A stretch of 54,845 nucleotides of DNA from Stenotrophomonas maltophilia (lineage in GTDB: Bacteria > Pseudomonadota > Gammaproteobacteria > Xanthomonadales > Xanthomonadaceae), in the NCBI RefSeq assembly GCF_003970865.1, contig NZ_RXLZ01000031.1:1-54845 (forward strand), in the 5' to 3' direction. The translations under genes and the position numbers were made by a program. The notes under the pieces are model-generated. The model had not been told where the DNA came from. It did not search any database and worked only from the letters and a program-made list of their open reading frames with translations. Positions 25,367-35,186 of the stretch are shown here, one piece after another (within the stretch, counting starts at the first letter, position 1; every line of letters starts with the position of its first letter).

Positions 25367-26274
25367 CAGGGCTGGGAATCATGCATTCCCGCGCGCAGGT
25401 GGTCGATGAACACGCGCAGCTTGGGCGCCATCTGCTCGCGCGCGGGGTAATACAGATGGAAACCAGGGAACGGCGGCTGCCAGTCCTGCAGCACGCTCTG
25501 CAGTCGCCCAGCGTTGATGTCGTCGGCCATCAACGAGGCGAAGCCCTGGGCCATGCCCAGCCCCGCCAGCACGGCGCGATGGGCGACGCCGGCATCGTTG
25601 AACACCAGCCGCCCGCTCACTTCCACGTCCAGGTCATGGCCTTCGCGGCTGAACTCCCAGGGCATCAGCCGGCCGTTGGCCAGCCGGTGCACGATGCAGG
25701 CGTGGCCCTGCAGGTCATGCGGGGTCTGCGGCACGCCATGGCGTTCGAAATAGGCCGGCGTGGCCACCACCACCTGCCGCTCGGGTGGCCCGACCGGCAC
25801 CGCGATCATGCCCTGTGCGAGTGATTCGCCGAGGCGGATGCCGGCGTCGAAGCCCTCGGCCACCAGATCGGTCAGCGCCGGGTCGACGCACAATTCCACC
25901 TGCACCTGCGGGTAACGCGCAAGGAAATCGGGCAGCCGCGGCAGCACCATGCGATCGGCGACGATGCGCGGCAGGGTCACACGCAGCCGCCCGGCAGGCA
26001 CCGAGCGCGCGCTGTCCAGTTCGGCAAAGGCCTGGTCGATCTGGTCCAGGCCGCCACGCACGCGCTGCAGGAAACGCGCGCCGTGTTCGGTCAGGCTGAC
26101 CCGCCGTGTGGTCCGCTGCAGCAGCCGCACGCCCATCCGCGCTTCCAGCGCGCGCACGCTCTGCGACAGCGCCGAGGTCGACACGCCCAGGGCATCGGCG
26201 GCGCGGGTAAAGCTGGCATGCTCGGCCACGTGGACGAAGGCGACCACAGCGGTGAGGGGGACGGAGGCATCCAT
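25363..26274 (-). CDS. LysR-family transcriptional regulator
   Basis: 303 residues from the ATG at 26274: N-terminal helix-turn-helix (VVAFVHVAEHASFTRAADALGVSTSALSQSVRALEARMG) plus the effector domain typical of the group that includes AaeR/DmlR-like regulators of oxidoreductases. It is divergent from the aldo/keto reductase and probably controls it. The stop codon comes from the SMAG palindrome, so the last residues (SQPW) may be a shortened or altered native C-terminus. Confidence 0.92.
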   Translation of the reverse strand: MDASVPLTAVVAFVHVAEHASFTRAADALGVSTSALSQSVRALEARMGVRLLQRTTRRVSLTEHGARFLQRVRGGLDQIDQAFAELDSARSVPAGRLRVTLPRIVADRMVLPRLPDFLARYPQVQVELCVDPALTDLVAEGFDAGIRLGESLAQGMIAVPVGPPERQVVVATPAYFERHGVPQTPHDLQGHACIVHRLANGRLMPWEFSREGHDLDVEVSGRLVFNDAGVAHRAVLAGLGMAQGFASLMADDINAGRLQSVLQDWQPPFPGFHLYYPAREQMAPKLRVFIDHLRAGMHDSQPW

Positions 26275-26314
26275 TGTGAAGCCAGCCTTCAAGGTAAGTC
26301 CGGTGATCGGCAGT

Positions 26315-26323
26315 TTATCCACA
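26315..26323. promoter_or_regulatory. perfect DnaA box in the LysR-AKR promoter spacer
   Basis: TTATCCACA occurs between the divergent LysR and aldo/keto reductase starts, 74 bp before the reductase ATG. It matches the DnaA consensus exactly. At about 17 kb from dnaA it could be a regulatory or titration site, or chance. Confidence 0.4.
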
Positions 26324-26396
26324 TGATGGCGTGGAGGATGCTGTGCCCCTCGCCGCTGCCCCTCCAGGCGTGGCGCCTTCCCCCAAGGAGATCCGC

Positions 26397-27392
<996 letters not shown>

Positions 27393-27567
27393 CAGCGGCC
27401 GGGACGAACGCACACCGGTGGCTACCGCCGGATTGTGCCGATTCCGGCAGCCTGGCCGGGGCGCAGCGCGCGCCCCGCCATGCATGACCCCCGTCAGTGG
27501 TAATGCTGCGCTGCGTTCGGTCACACTCGGGAACTTGTCGTTCTTAGTCACCCCTTCCGAGGCCTGC

Positions 27568-28995
27568 ATGTCCCTGTTCCGGCGCAAGTCCCTAGATTCC
27601 GTCACCGTCCACGAAGCCGGCAGGCGTCTGATCCCGACGCTCAGCTGGCCGCATCTGATCGCGCTGGGTATTGGCGCCATCGTCGGTACCGGCATCTACA
27701 CGCTGATCGGCGTCGGTGCCAACCTGGCCGGCCCGGCCGTGCTGATCTCCTTCGCCATCGCCGGTGCGGTCTGTGCCTGCGCGGCGCTGTCCTACGCCGA
27801 GCTGTCGACGATGATGCCGGCCGCCGGCAGTGCCTACACCTACAGCTACAGCGCGCTGGGCGAAGTGTTTGCCTGGGTGGTGGGCTGGAGCCTGATCCTG
27901 GAGTACTCGCTGGTGGTGAGTACGGTGGCGGTGGGCTGGTCCGGCTACTTCGTCGGCTTCCTCGAATGGGTCCACACCCAGTTCGGCTGGAACATACACC
28001 TGCCCGCCTGGCTGGCGGCCGGTCCGCACGTGGAAGGCGGCATGATCAACCTGCCCGCGATCATCATCACCTGGCTGGTGGCCGGCATGCTGATGGCCGG
28101 CACCAAGGAAAGCGCCACCCTCAACGCCATCCTGGTGGTGTTCAAGCTGATCGCGCTGGCCATCTTCGTGGCCGTGGCGCTGCCCGCCTTCGACAGCGCC
28201 AACCTGCAGCCGTTCATGCCGTACGGCTTCGCCAAGTCGATCGGACCCGATGGCGTCGAACACGGCGTGATGGCGGCAGCGGCGATCATCTTCTTCGCGT
28301 TCTATGGCTTCGATGCGATCTCCACCGCCGCCGAGGAAACCAAGAACCCGGGCCGCGACCTGTCGATCGGCATCATCGGTTCGATGATCGGCTGCACCAT
28401 CGTCTACGTGCTGGTGGCGCTGGCCGCGGTCGGTGCGATGAGCTACGCGGTGTTCGGCCACAGCGCCGAGCCGCTGGCCCTGATCATGCGCCAGCTGGGC
28501 CATCCGACCGCGGCGATGGTGATCGGCGTGATCGCGATCATCGCGCTGCCGACCGTGCTGCTGGCCTTCCTGTACGGCCAGAGCCGCATCTTCTTCGTGA
28601 TGAGCCGCGATGGACTGCTGCCGCGCAGCCTGTCCAAGGTCAACGCACGTACCGGTACGCCGGTGGCGACCACGCTGTTCACCGCAGTGGTTGTGTCGGC
28701 GCTGGCCGGCGTGGCACGCCTGGACGAGATCGCTGCACTGGCCAATGCCGGTACCCTGGCCGCGTTCACCGCCGTGGGCATCTGCCTGGTGGTGCTGCGC
28801 CTGCGCGAGCCCAACCGCGAACGCACCTTCCGAACCCCGCTGGCCTTCGTGGTCGGCCCGCTGGCCGCGCTGGGCTGCATCTATCTGTTCCTCAGCCTGC
28901 CGCACAGCACCCAGCTGTACTTCCTGCTGTGGAACCTGGCCGGCCTGGTGCTGTACTTCCTGTACAGCCGTCGCCACGCGCTGATCGCGAAATAA
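27568..28995 (+). CDS. APC-family amino-acid permease
   Basis: A 475-residue cationic/neutral amino-acid transporter of the APC superfamily (YfnA/CAT-like) with about 12 membrane segments. The family start LGIGAIVGTGIYTLIG is followed by GPAVLISFAIAG, and the central FFAFYGFDAISTAAEETKNPGRDL is the substrate-binding core motif. I start it at the ATG at 27568, which gives the cytoplasmic MSLFRRKSLD; the frame stays open upstream through the reductase gene, which is a shadow. It is separated from the reductase by 175 bp, so it probably has its own promoter. Confidence 0.92.
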   Translation: MSLFRRKSLDSVTVHEAGRRLIPTLSWPHLIALGIGAIVGTGIYTLIGVGANLAGPAVLISFAIAGAVCACAALSYAELSTMMPAAGSAYTYSYSALGEVFAWVVGWSLILEYSLVVSTVAVGWSGYFVGFLEWVHTQFGWNIHLPAWLAAGPHVEGGMINLPAIIITWLVAGMLMAGTKESATLNAILVVFKLIALAIFVAVALPAFDSANLQPFMPYGFAKSIGPDGVEHGVMAAAAIIFFAFYGFDAISTAAEETKNPGRDLSIGIIGSMIGCTIVYVLVALAAVGAMSYAVFGHSAEPLALIMRQLGHPTAAMVIGVIAIIALPTVLLAFLYGQSRIFFVMSRDGLLPRSLSKVNARTGTPVATTLFTAVVVSALAGVARLDEIAALANAGTLAAFTAVGICLVVLRLREPNRERTFRTPLAFVVGPLAALGCIYLFLSLPHSTQLYFLLWNLAGLVLYFLYSRRHALIAK

Positions 28996-29005
28996 CCGGA
29001 TCACC

Positions 29006-29079
29006 GGTAGTGCCGGCCGCTGGCCGGCAACCCGCATCCTGTTGATACGGGCAATGCCGGCCAGCGGCCGGCACTACCG
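29006..29079. repeat. SMAG repeat dimer, inverted
   Basis: Two copies of the stem TGCCGGCC...GGCCGGCA, each with GTAG at its outer end (GTAGTGCC on the left, GGCACTAC on the right), in opposite orientation about 25 bp apart. They lie between the convergent permease and dipeptidase genes and may act as their terminator. Confidence 0.85.
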
Positions 29080-29087
29080 CAGGGTGG

Positions 29088-30329
29088 TCAACCGCCCTGC
29101 TTTGCGGCGTAATCCTGCGCCTGGCGCATCACCCGCAGCAGGTTGCCGCCCCAGATGCCGGCAATCTGCTTCTCGGTATAGCCCTTGCGCAGCAGCCAGG
29201 CGGTGATCTTCGGCAGCTGGCTGACATCGGGCAGGTCACTCAGGCCACCGCCGCCATCCCAGTCCAGGCCGATGCCCACGTGCTCAGGGCCGACCACCTT
29301 GAGGATGTGCTCGAAGTGGGCGAAGAAGTCGTCCAGGCTGGCATGGCGCACCGGATGCTCGTGGTCCAGCGCCTGCTCGGCCTTCAGCAGGGCAACGCCC
29401 TGTTCGATGCCCATGCCTTCCCAGCCGCCCAGCTGCTTGCTCAGCGCTTCCTCGGCCTGCTTGCGCTCGGGCGTCTTTGCGGTGTCGATCAGGTAGCCGC
29501 CATAGGCGTTCACCTGGATCACGCCGCCGGCCTTGGCCAGCTTGCGCAAGCGCGTGTCATCCAGATTGCGCGGGTGGTCGTAGACCGCCTTGGCCGAGCT
29601 GTGCGACAGCACGAACGGCACCGGCATCATCGCCAGCAGGTCGTCGAACACCGCGTCCGAGGCATGTGACTGGTCGATCACGATGCCCAGTTTCACCGCC
29701 TGCCGCACCAGGTCCTTGCCGGCCGGGCTCAGGCCTTTCCACTCCGCACCCTTGGGGTCGGTGGCCGAATCGGCGAACTCGTTGTTGGCGAAGTGCACGG
29801 TACTGAGCAGGCGCAGGCCGGCACGGTGGTAGAACGACAGCAGGCTGGGGTCTTCCACCAGCGGGCTGGCGTTTTCCATGCTGATGTAGACCACGCGCTT
29901 GCCGGCGGCCTTGATCCGCGCCGCGTCATCGGCGGTCAATGCCAGCGCGAAACGCTCGGGATTGGCGGCCAGCATTTCGCGGATCTGCAGCAACCGCTGC
30001 AGGCCATGGTCACGCTCAGCCAGATGCGCGGCGGGGCTGCGGTCGCCCTGATCGGTGTAGATGGCCCAGAAACCACCGTCCAGCGCACCTTCGACCATGC
30101 GCGGGTAATCGACCTGCGAAAGCGCGTTGCGGTCGTGGCGCTGCTCGATATCGAAGCCGGTTCGGCCGAAGTTGGCCGGCGTATCCAGATGGCTGTCGAG
30201 GGTGACCAGGCGCTGCTGCAGGGCTTTGGCGCGGGCCAGCTCCTGTGCACTGAACTCGATGGCATGAGCCGACAGCGGCGCGCATAGCGCCAGGGCAAGC
30301 ACGACGGACAGGTGGCGCAACGATGGCAT
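29088..30329 (-). CDS. membrane dipeptidase, peptidase family M19, periplasmic
   Basis: 413 residues with a Sec signal peptide (MPSLRHLSVVLALALCAPLSAHA). It is a renal-dipeptidase-type zinc hydrolase. Metal ligands and active-site signatures are visible: DSHLDTP near the N-terminus, ISMENASPL, VIDQSHAS, LSHSSAKA and GIGLDWDGGG. It should cleave dipeptides, possibly with D-residues, in the periplasm. It converges on the permease gene, which fits peptide breakdown and uptake but does not prove a link. Confidence 0.93.
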   Translation of the reverse strand: MPSLRHLSVVLALALCAPLSAHAIEFSAQELARAKALQQRLVTLDSHLDTPANFGRTGFDIEQRHDRNALSQVDYPRMVEGALDGGFWAIYTDQGDRSPAAHLAERDHGLQRLLQIREMLAANPERFALALTADDAARIKAAGKRVVYISMENASPLVEDPSLLSFYHRAGLRLLSTVHFANNEFADSATDPKGAEWKGLSPAGKDLVRQAVKLGIVIDQSHASDAVFDDLLAMMPVPFVLSHSSAKAVYDHPRNLDDTRLRKLAKAGGVIQVNAYGGYLIDTAKTPERKQAEEALSKQLGGWEGMGIEQGVALLKAEQALDHEHPVRHASLDDFFAHFEHILKVVGPEHVGIGLDWDGGGGLSDLPDVSQLPKITAWLLRKGYTEKQIAGIWGGNLLRVMRQAQDYAAKQGG

Positions 30330-30384
30330 GGGCTCTCACCGGCAATGGGAAGAGCCCGACCATAGCGCTGCGGCCAGCAGATTT

Positions 30385-30444
30385 GTAGAGTCGAGGCGTG
30401 CTCGACTGATCAGGCACCGCGAGTCGAGCATCGCTCGACTCTAC
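30385..30444. repeat. SMAG repeat dimer, AGTCGAGC stem type
   Basis: The left copy starts GTAGAGTCGAG and closes with CTCGACT; the right copy is inverted, AGTCGAGC...GCTCGACTCTAC. They form a 60-base inverted pair between the methyltransferase stop and the dipeptidase start. Confidence 0.85.
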
Positions 30445-30453
30445 ATCTGGAAA

Positions 30454-31623
30454 TCAGTCAACCACGCGGCAGAACACGGCCTTCAGGTAACGCGATTCCT
30501 GCACGTGAGCCATGAACGGATGGTCCGGACCCGCACCAGCGACCTTCAGGATCTGGATCGTGCGGCCGGAGAAATAGGCCGCGCGGCGCAGCATGTCGAG
30601 GAACTGGTCCTCGGCCACCAGGCCGGTGCACGAGAAGGTGGCGAACAGGCCACCCGGCTTGACCACGCCCAGCGCCAGCTTGTTCATGTCCAGGTACTTC
30701 TTCAGCGCAGTGATGACCTGGTCGCGGTCGCGAGTCATCTTCGCCGGGTCCAGGATCACCACGTCGTACTGCTCGCCGCGGTTGGCGGCGTCGCGCAGCC
30801 ACGGGAAGATGTCGGACTGGACGAACTTCGGGCGCACGTTGTTCAGGCGCGAATTGCCCTTGGCGATCTGGATGACGTCTTCATCGATGTCGATGCCGAC
30901 CACTTCTGTGGCACCACGCGCTGCTGCGTACACGGCGAAACCGCCGGTGTTGCAGCACAGGTCCAGCACGCTCTTGCCTTCCACCTGCTGGCTCAGCCAT
31001 TCGCGGTTCTCGCGCTGGTCGGCGAAGAAACCGGTCTTGTGCGCACCGGCCGGGTCGGCGCGGAACTTGATGCCGTACTCGGTGATCACCGACGCTTCGG
31101 TGGTGGTGTTGCCGTGGAAGTCGAAGCTTTCCTGCTTCTGCACGTGTTCGTCGGCGAAGCTGTGGAAGCGGCAGCCCGGGAACTGCTCGCGCAGGGCGTC
31201 GTAGATCCATTCGCGGTGGCGGAACATGCCGGCGGCGAAGAATTCGACGACCACCAGGTCGCCGTAGCGATCCACCACCAGGCCGGACAGGCCGTCGCCT
31301 TCGCTGTGCACCACGCGCCAGGCGTCGGAGACCGCATCGAGCTTCAGCACCTCACGGCGCAGCGACACTGCCTGGGCGATCTTGCGCGAGAACCAGCCGG
31401 CATCGACCGGCACGTTCTGATCGGTTTCAAGGATGCGCACGGCAATGCGCGAGTGCCCGTTGTAGAACCCGCGGCCAATGAACTCGCCATCGATGCCGAC
31501 CACATCGACGATGGAACCGGGCTTGGGCCGGACGGTCGGCTTCTCGACCAGTTTCTGGAAGATCCACGGGTGGCTGGAGCGCCACGCATTCTTGAGGCGG
31601 ACAATCGGAAGGGGGGTATTCAT
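30454..31623 (-). CDS. rlmI: class I SAM-dependent rRNA methyltransferase, RlmI-like
   Basis: A 389-residue protein of the RlmI (23S rRNA m5C1962) family. The N-terminal PUA-like domain (LKNAWRSSHPWIFQKLV) is followed by a Rossmann methyltransferase: KTGFFADQRENR, NTGGFAVYAAA (SAM-binding motif I), VVILDPAK (motif IV) and FSCTG, the Cys-bearing motif where E. coli RlmI has FSCSG. DPAK replaces the usual DPPK. I start it at the ATG at 31623; the frame runs 27 codons further upstream into repeat DNA. It could modify another rRNA position, so the symbol is by homology only. Confidence 0.82.
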   Translation of the reverse strand: MNTPLPIVRLKNAWRSSHPWIFQKLVEKPTVRPKPGSIVDVVGIDGEFIGRGFYNGHSRIAVRILETDQNVPVDAGWFSRKIAQAVSLRREVLKLDAVSDAWRVVHSEGDGLSGLVVDRYGDLVVVEFFAAGMFRHREWIYDALREQFPGCRFHSFADEHVQKQESFDFHGNTTTEASVITEYGIKFRADPAGAHKTGFFADQRENREWLSQQVEGKSVLDLCCNTGGFAVYAAARGATEVVGIDIDEDVIQIAKGNSRLNNVRPKFVQSDIFPWLRDAANRGEQYDVVILDPAKMTRDRDQVITALKKYLDMNKLALGVVKPGGLFATFSCTGLVAEDQFLDMLRRAAYFSGRTIQILKVAGAGPDHPFMAHVQESRYLKAVFCRVVD

Positions 31624-31646
31624 CCACCTATTGTAAACCGGGCGCC

Positions 31647-31761
31647 GGGGTCGGATCTCCGAAGGGGTTCTGACCCCGGCGGGTATGCCAACCAAGGTTG
31701 GCACCTACCAGAGCGGGGGCTCGGGAACGGGGTCGAAGCCCCTGCGGGGATCCGGCCCCAA
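31647..31761. repeat. repeat cluster: two GGGTC palindromes around one SMAG
   Basis: 31647-31676 and 31729-31761 are copies of a GC-rich palindrome of the form GGGGTCGGATC...GACCCC (second copy GGGGTCGAAGCCCC...GGGGATCCGG). Between them, at 31686-31708, is a minus-strand SMAG (GTAGGTGCCAACC...GGTTGGCA). The cluster lies upstream of the riboswitch, between two divergent genes. Confidence 0.7.
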
Positions 31762-31805
31762 CCCTCCGGCATTTGACGGCGGCCCGGCCAGGCCGCAGAA
31801 TCGGC

Positions 31806-31928
31806 GGCAGAAGGGGAGTAGCTCCCAGACGTTGTCGCCGTCATTTCGAGCCCGCAGGCTCCGGTGCAACGGCAGTTCCAGCCGACTGGAACTGCGAGCG
31901 AGACCTTCGCCGTACTGGCGAAGCTCTG
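31806..31928 (+). ncRNA. yybP-ykoY manganese riboswitch upstream of the TerC gene
   Basis: The 5' leader of the TerC gene contains both hallmark strands of the yybP-ykoY class: AAGGGGAGTAGCTCC at 31811-31825 and GCGAGCGAGACCTTCGCC at about 31894-31911, with paired arms between (GCCGTC near 31837, and CAGTTCCAGCC with GGAACTGC). This class binds Mn2+ and commonly sits ahead of TerC/Alx and MntP genes. Boundaries are approximate. The element ends about 80 bp before the TerC ATG, leaving room for an expression platform that I could not define. Together with the flanking repeats it accounts for the 385 bp between rlmI and terC. Confidence 0.85.
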
Positions 31929-32008
31929 TCCCTGGATCCCCCTCCCGATCCTCCGTTGCAGATCCTCGCCGTCCGGCCTGGCATTCATCTTTCCAACGGA
32001 CATTCCCA

Positions 32009-32971
32009 ATGCAGACGATCGGTAACGTGTGGTTGTGGGGCGGCTTCGCAGCGGTGGTGGTCATCGCCCTGCTGGTCGACCTCGTGTTGATGCGCCATGG
32101 TGGACCGCACAAGGTCACCTTCAAGGAGGCCCTGTGGTGGTCCATCGGCTGGGTCGCGCTGGCCCTGCTGTTCAATGCGGGCCTCTGGTACTACCTGAAT
32201 GAGACCGCCGGCCAGGTGGTGGCCAACAAGGTCGGCCTCGAGTTCCTGACCGGCTACCTGGTCGAGAAGGCGCTGGCGGTCGACAACATCTTTGTCTTCC
32301 TGATGATCATGAGCTACTTCGCGGTGCCGGAGGAACAGCGCCAGAAGGTGCTGATCATCGGCATCCTGGGCGCGATCGTGCTGCGTACGATCATGATCTT
32401 CGCTGGCAGCGTGCTGATCACCCAGTTCCATTGGCTGCTCTACGTGTTCGGCGCCTTCCTGCTGTTCACCGGCTGGAAGATGTGGTTCGCCGCCGGCCAG
32501 GAGCCGGACCTGGAGGCCAACCCGGCCCTGCGCTGGATGCGCAAGCACCTGCGCCTGCTGCCGGATTACGCCGGCAACGCGTTGAGCGTGAAGCGCGACG
32601 GCGTGCGCTGGTTCACCCCGCTGTTCGCGGTGCTGATCCTGATCGCGGTCACCGACGTGATCTTCGCGGTGGACAGCATCCCGGCGATCTTCGCGATCAC
32701 CACCGACCCGTTCATCGTGCTCACCTCCAACGTGTTCGCGGTGCTGGGCCTGCGTGCGATGTTCTTCCTGCTGGCCGGCATGGCCGACCGCTTCCACCTG
32801 CTGCCGTACGGGCTGGCGCTGGTGCTGGGCTTCATCGGCATCAAGATGATGATCATCGACCTGTTCAAGATCCCGACCCCGGTGTCGCTGGGCGTGGTCG
32901 CGGTGATCATCGCCGCCACCGTGGTGCTGAGCCTGAAGTACCCGCCGAAGGAAGGCGAAGGCCAGGCCTGA
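32009..32971 (+). CDS. TerC/Alx-family integral membrane protein
   Basis: A 320-residue TerC-family protein with about nine membrane segments. The acidic motif EKALAVDNIFVFLMI and the second VTDVIFAVDSIPAIFAIT are the paired metal-binding signatures. Alx/TerC proteins are linked to Mn2+ export, tellurite resistance and pH response. The yybP-ykoY riboswitch in its leader strongly favours a manganese role. I start it at the ATG at 32009, which follows the leader RNA; the open frame upstream runs through the riboswitch and is not coding. Confidence 0.92.
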   Translation: MQTIGNVWLWGGFAAVVVIALLVDLVLMRHGGPHKVTFKEALWWSIGWVALALLFNAGLWYYLNETAGQVVANKVGLEFLTGYLVEKALAVDNIFVFLMIMSYFAVPEEQRQKVLIIGILGAIVLRTIMIFAGSVLITQFHWLLYVFGAFLLFTGWKMWFAAGQEPDLEANPALRWMRKHLRLLPDYAGNALSVKRDGVRWFTPLFAVLILIAVTDVIFAVDSIPAIFAITTDPFIVLTSNVFAVLGLRAMFFLLAGMADRFHLLPYGLALVLGFIGIKMMIIDLFKIPTPVSLGVVAVIIAATVVLSLKYPPKEGEGQA

Positions 32972-32991
32972 GCCTGACCCGCTGGATGGCG

Positions 32992-33022
32992 CGGCCGGTG
33001 GGATTGTCCCGCCGGCCGTTTC
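32992..33022 (+). terminator. probable hairpin terminator after the TerC gene
   Basis: The stem CGGCCGGTGGGA/TCCCGCCGGCCG has one G-T wobble, a TTG loop and a short T run (GTTTCC). It starts 20 bp past the TerC stop. The T tract is weak. Confidence 0.5.
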
Positions 33023-33077
33023 CACTCTCCCGCTGCGGTGGCCTTGGTTTCGCGCCAACCACCGCCATTGCTGAGGT

Positions 33078-33848
33078 ATGAACAACAACGCGCCCCTGCC
33101 CGCTGGCAACGTGCCGGCCCCCCGCAATGACCGCTCGCGCATCCTGCGGGCGTTCAATGTCAGCCTGGCCGCCGTGCTGGTGCTGGTGGCCGTGTTCGCC
33201 CTGCAAGGCACGTTCGACTGGCGACCGTGGGCGGTCGCACCGCTGGAAGCCAAGGGCCTGCTTGGCCTGATCGGCGGCCCGATGCTGCATGCCTCGGTCG
33301 AGCACATCGTCGCCAACAGCATCGCGATCCTGATCCTCGGCACGCTGGCCGGCAGCGTCTACCCGAAAGCCACCGTGCGCGCCCTGCCCCTGCTGTGGCT
33401 GGGCTCGGGCATAGGCGCCTGGATGCTGGGCAATCCAGGCAGCGTGCACCTGGGCGCCAGCGGCGTGACCCATGGCCTGATGTTCCTGCTGGCCAGCCTG
33501 GGCCTGCTGCGCCGCGACCGTGCAGCGATCGCCACCGGCCTGATCGGCATGCTGTTCTACGGCGGCATGCTGATGACCATCCTGCCGCACGCCGACGGCG
33601 TGTCCTGGCAATCACACATGGGCGGCGCCTTCGCCGGCATCATCGCCGCGCTGCTGTTCCGCAATGCCGACCCGCTGCCGCCGCGCCCGCGCTACAGCTG
33701 GGAAGACGAGGAAGAAGACGTCGAACCATTGCCCGACGACGAGCTGGAGCCACCGTCACCGCAGCGCGTGCCGGTACTGTGGCAGCCGCGCGAAGGCCAG
33801 GACTACGTGGTGATCCCGTTCCGCCGGCCAGACGAGCCGCGCGGCTGA
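33078..33848 (+). CDS. rhomboid-family intramembrane serine protease
   Basis: 256 residues with about six membrane segments. The catalytic dyad is visible: Ser128 in HLGASGV and His180 in WQSHMGGAFAG, with the supporting HASVEHIVANSIAI motif (His and Asn) near residues 71-81. The C-terminal ~55 residues form an acidic, Pro-rich cytoplasmic tail (EDEEEDVEPLPDDELEPP). Substrates are unknown. It is separated from the TerC gene by a hairpin, so it is probably transcribed on its own. Confidence 0.88.
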   Translation: MNNNAPLPAGNVPAPRNDRSRILRAFNVSLAAVLVLVAVFALQGTFDWRPWAVAPLEAKGLLGLIGGPMLHASVEHIVANSIAILILGTLAGSVYPKATVRALPLLWLGSGIGAWMLGNPGSVHLGASGVTHGLMFLLASLGLLRRDRAAIATGLIGMLFYGGMLMTILPHADGVSWQSHMGGAFAGIIAALLFRNADPLPPRPRYSWEDEEEDVEPLPDDELEPPSPQRVPVLWQPREGQDYVVIPFRRPDEPRG

Positions 33849-33855
33849 GGTGACG

Positions 33856-33992
33856 GTAGTGCCGGCCGCTGGCCGGCAACCTCATGACCCGGTAGTGGCC
33901 GACGTTGGTCGGCGCGGTTGTTGTGTGCCAACCAAGGTTGGCATCTACCAGAGCACACCGGCACCCCGGGTAGCGCCGGGCCATGCCCGGCG
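33856..33992. repeat. cluster of four SMAG repeats with four different stems
   Basis: Four GTAG-headed hairpins in 137 bp: 33856-33878 (TGCCGGCC stem, plus), 33892-33914 (TGGCCGAC stem, plus), 33926-33948 (GCCAACC stem, minus) and 33970-33992 (CGCCGGGC stem, plus). They separate the convergent rhomboid and glpQ genes. Confidence 0.85.
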
Positions 33993-34003
33993 GCGTTGAT
34001 CGC

Positions 34004-35110
34004 TCAGTTCCCTGCCGCGCCCGTGCCATCCACCGCCTGCCGGCCCAGTGCCGGGTCGTCGGTGAAGAAGGCATCGATGCCGGTGGCCAGATAGGCACGC
34101 ATCTCGGCAATCGAGCCCTCGGCATTGCGCGCGTTGTCGGCGCCCTTGCGCAGGTTGCTGGCCTGGAAGTGGTTCTCCGGGCGGAAGGTGTACGGAATCA
34201 CCATCAGGCCCACTGCATGTGCGTCCTGTACCAGCGTGGTCGGTGTCCCCAATGCGCCCTTGGCGTCCAGCGGAATGATCGAGCGCAGCTCCGGGCCGAT
34301 GCTGTCGGCGTAGCTGGCAACATCCTTCAGTCCAGCCGGGGTCATCATCTGCGCGTAGGTCAGCTTTCCACCGGCCTTGGCGATGTCGGCCGGCTGGGTG
34401 TCGCCCTTCCACAGCAGCTGCAGCAGGCGGATGTTGCTGCCCCGCCCGATCTTGCCGCGCAGGTAGCGCAGGTTGGCGGTCTCGAACGACTGGATGGTGA
34501 CCGGGCCGACATTGGTGTACGCATTGCCACGCAGTGCGGCCAGCAGCGCGTCTTCCATCGGCAGGCCGATCGACTGGAAGTAAGTCGGGTGCTTGATCTC
34601 CGGCACCAGGCCGATGCCGCGGTTGGCACGACCGGCCTGCTGCACCAGGAAGGCCAGGATCTCGTCCAGGCTGGCGATGCGGAACTGCCCGTCATAGGCG
34701 GTGCTGCGCAGCTCCGGCAGGCGCTCGCGCGCATACAGGGTCTTCAACTCGGCCAGGGTGAAGTCTTCGGTGAACCAGCCGTCGACCTTCTGCCCGTCGA
34801 TGACCTTGCTGGTGCGGCGGCTGGCGAATTCGGGATGCGAGGCGACATCGGTGGTGCCACCGATCTCGTTCTCGTGGCGGGCCACCATCACCCCGTCCTT
34901 GGTCATCACCAGGTCCGGTTCGATGTAGTCGGCGCCATCGGCAATGGCCTGCGCATAGGCCGCCAGAGTGTGCTCAGGCAGCAGCGCGCTTGCGCCGCGA
35001 TGGCCATAGACCGACACCTTGTGCGCGGCCGGGGTGGAGGATTCAGCACTCATGGCCACAGATGGTGCCACGGCCAGCGACAACAGCAACGCACAACCCC
35101 ACGACTTCAC
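34004..35110 (-). CDS. glpQ: periplasmic glycerophosphodiester phosphodiesterase GlpQ
   Basis: About 368 residues, splitting glycerophosphodiesters into an alcohol and glycerol-3-phosphate. The GDPD core is clear: VYGHRGASALLPEHTLAAY, then ADYIEPDLVMTKDG and HENEI supply the catalytic His pair and metal-binding Glu/Asp. I choose the GTG at 35110, because GGGGAAG lies 5 bases upstream and it gives a clean signal peptide (start KSWGCALLLSLAVAPSVAMSA). An in-frame ATG at 35158 would add 16 residues that spoil the signal. Converges on the rhomboid gene. Confidence 0.9.
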   Translation of the reverse strand: MKSWGCALLLSLAVAPSVAMSAESSTPAAHKVSVYGHRGASALLPEHTLAAYAQAIADGADYIEPDLVMTKDGVMVARHENEIGGTTDVASHPEFASRRTSKVIDGQKVDGWFTEDFTLAELKTLYARERLPELRSTAYDGQFRIASLDEILAFLVQQAGRANRGIGLVPEIKHPTYFQSIGLPMEDALLAALRGNAYTNVGPVTIQSFETANLRYLRGKIGRGSNIRLLQLLWKGDTQPADIAKAGGKLTYAQMMTPAGLKDVASYADSIGPELRSIIPLDAKGALGTPTTLVQDAHAVGLMVIPYTFRPENHFQASNLRKGADNARNAEGSIAEMRAYLATGIDAFFTDDPALGRQAVDGTGAAGN

Positions 35111-35186
35111 TGCGACTTCCCCAAGCGGTATGTGATGGGCGTCAGTATGCGGCGGCAATGTGACAGGTGGGGGTGTCGGGGAAGAG

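Noticed and set aside
33856..33992. SMAG foursome as an insertion-sequence end or attachment site
   Set aside because: No transposase or integrase nearby, and each unit is a complete short hairpin.
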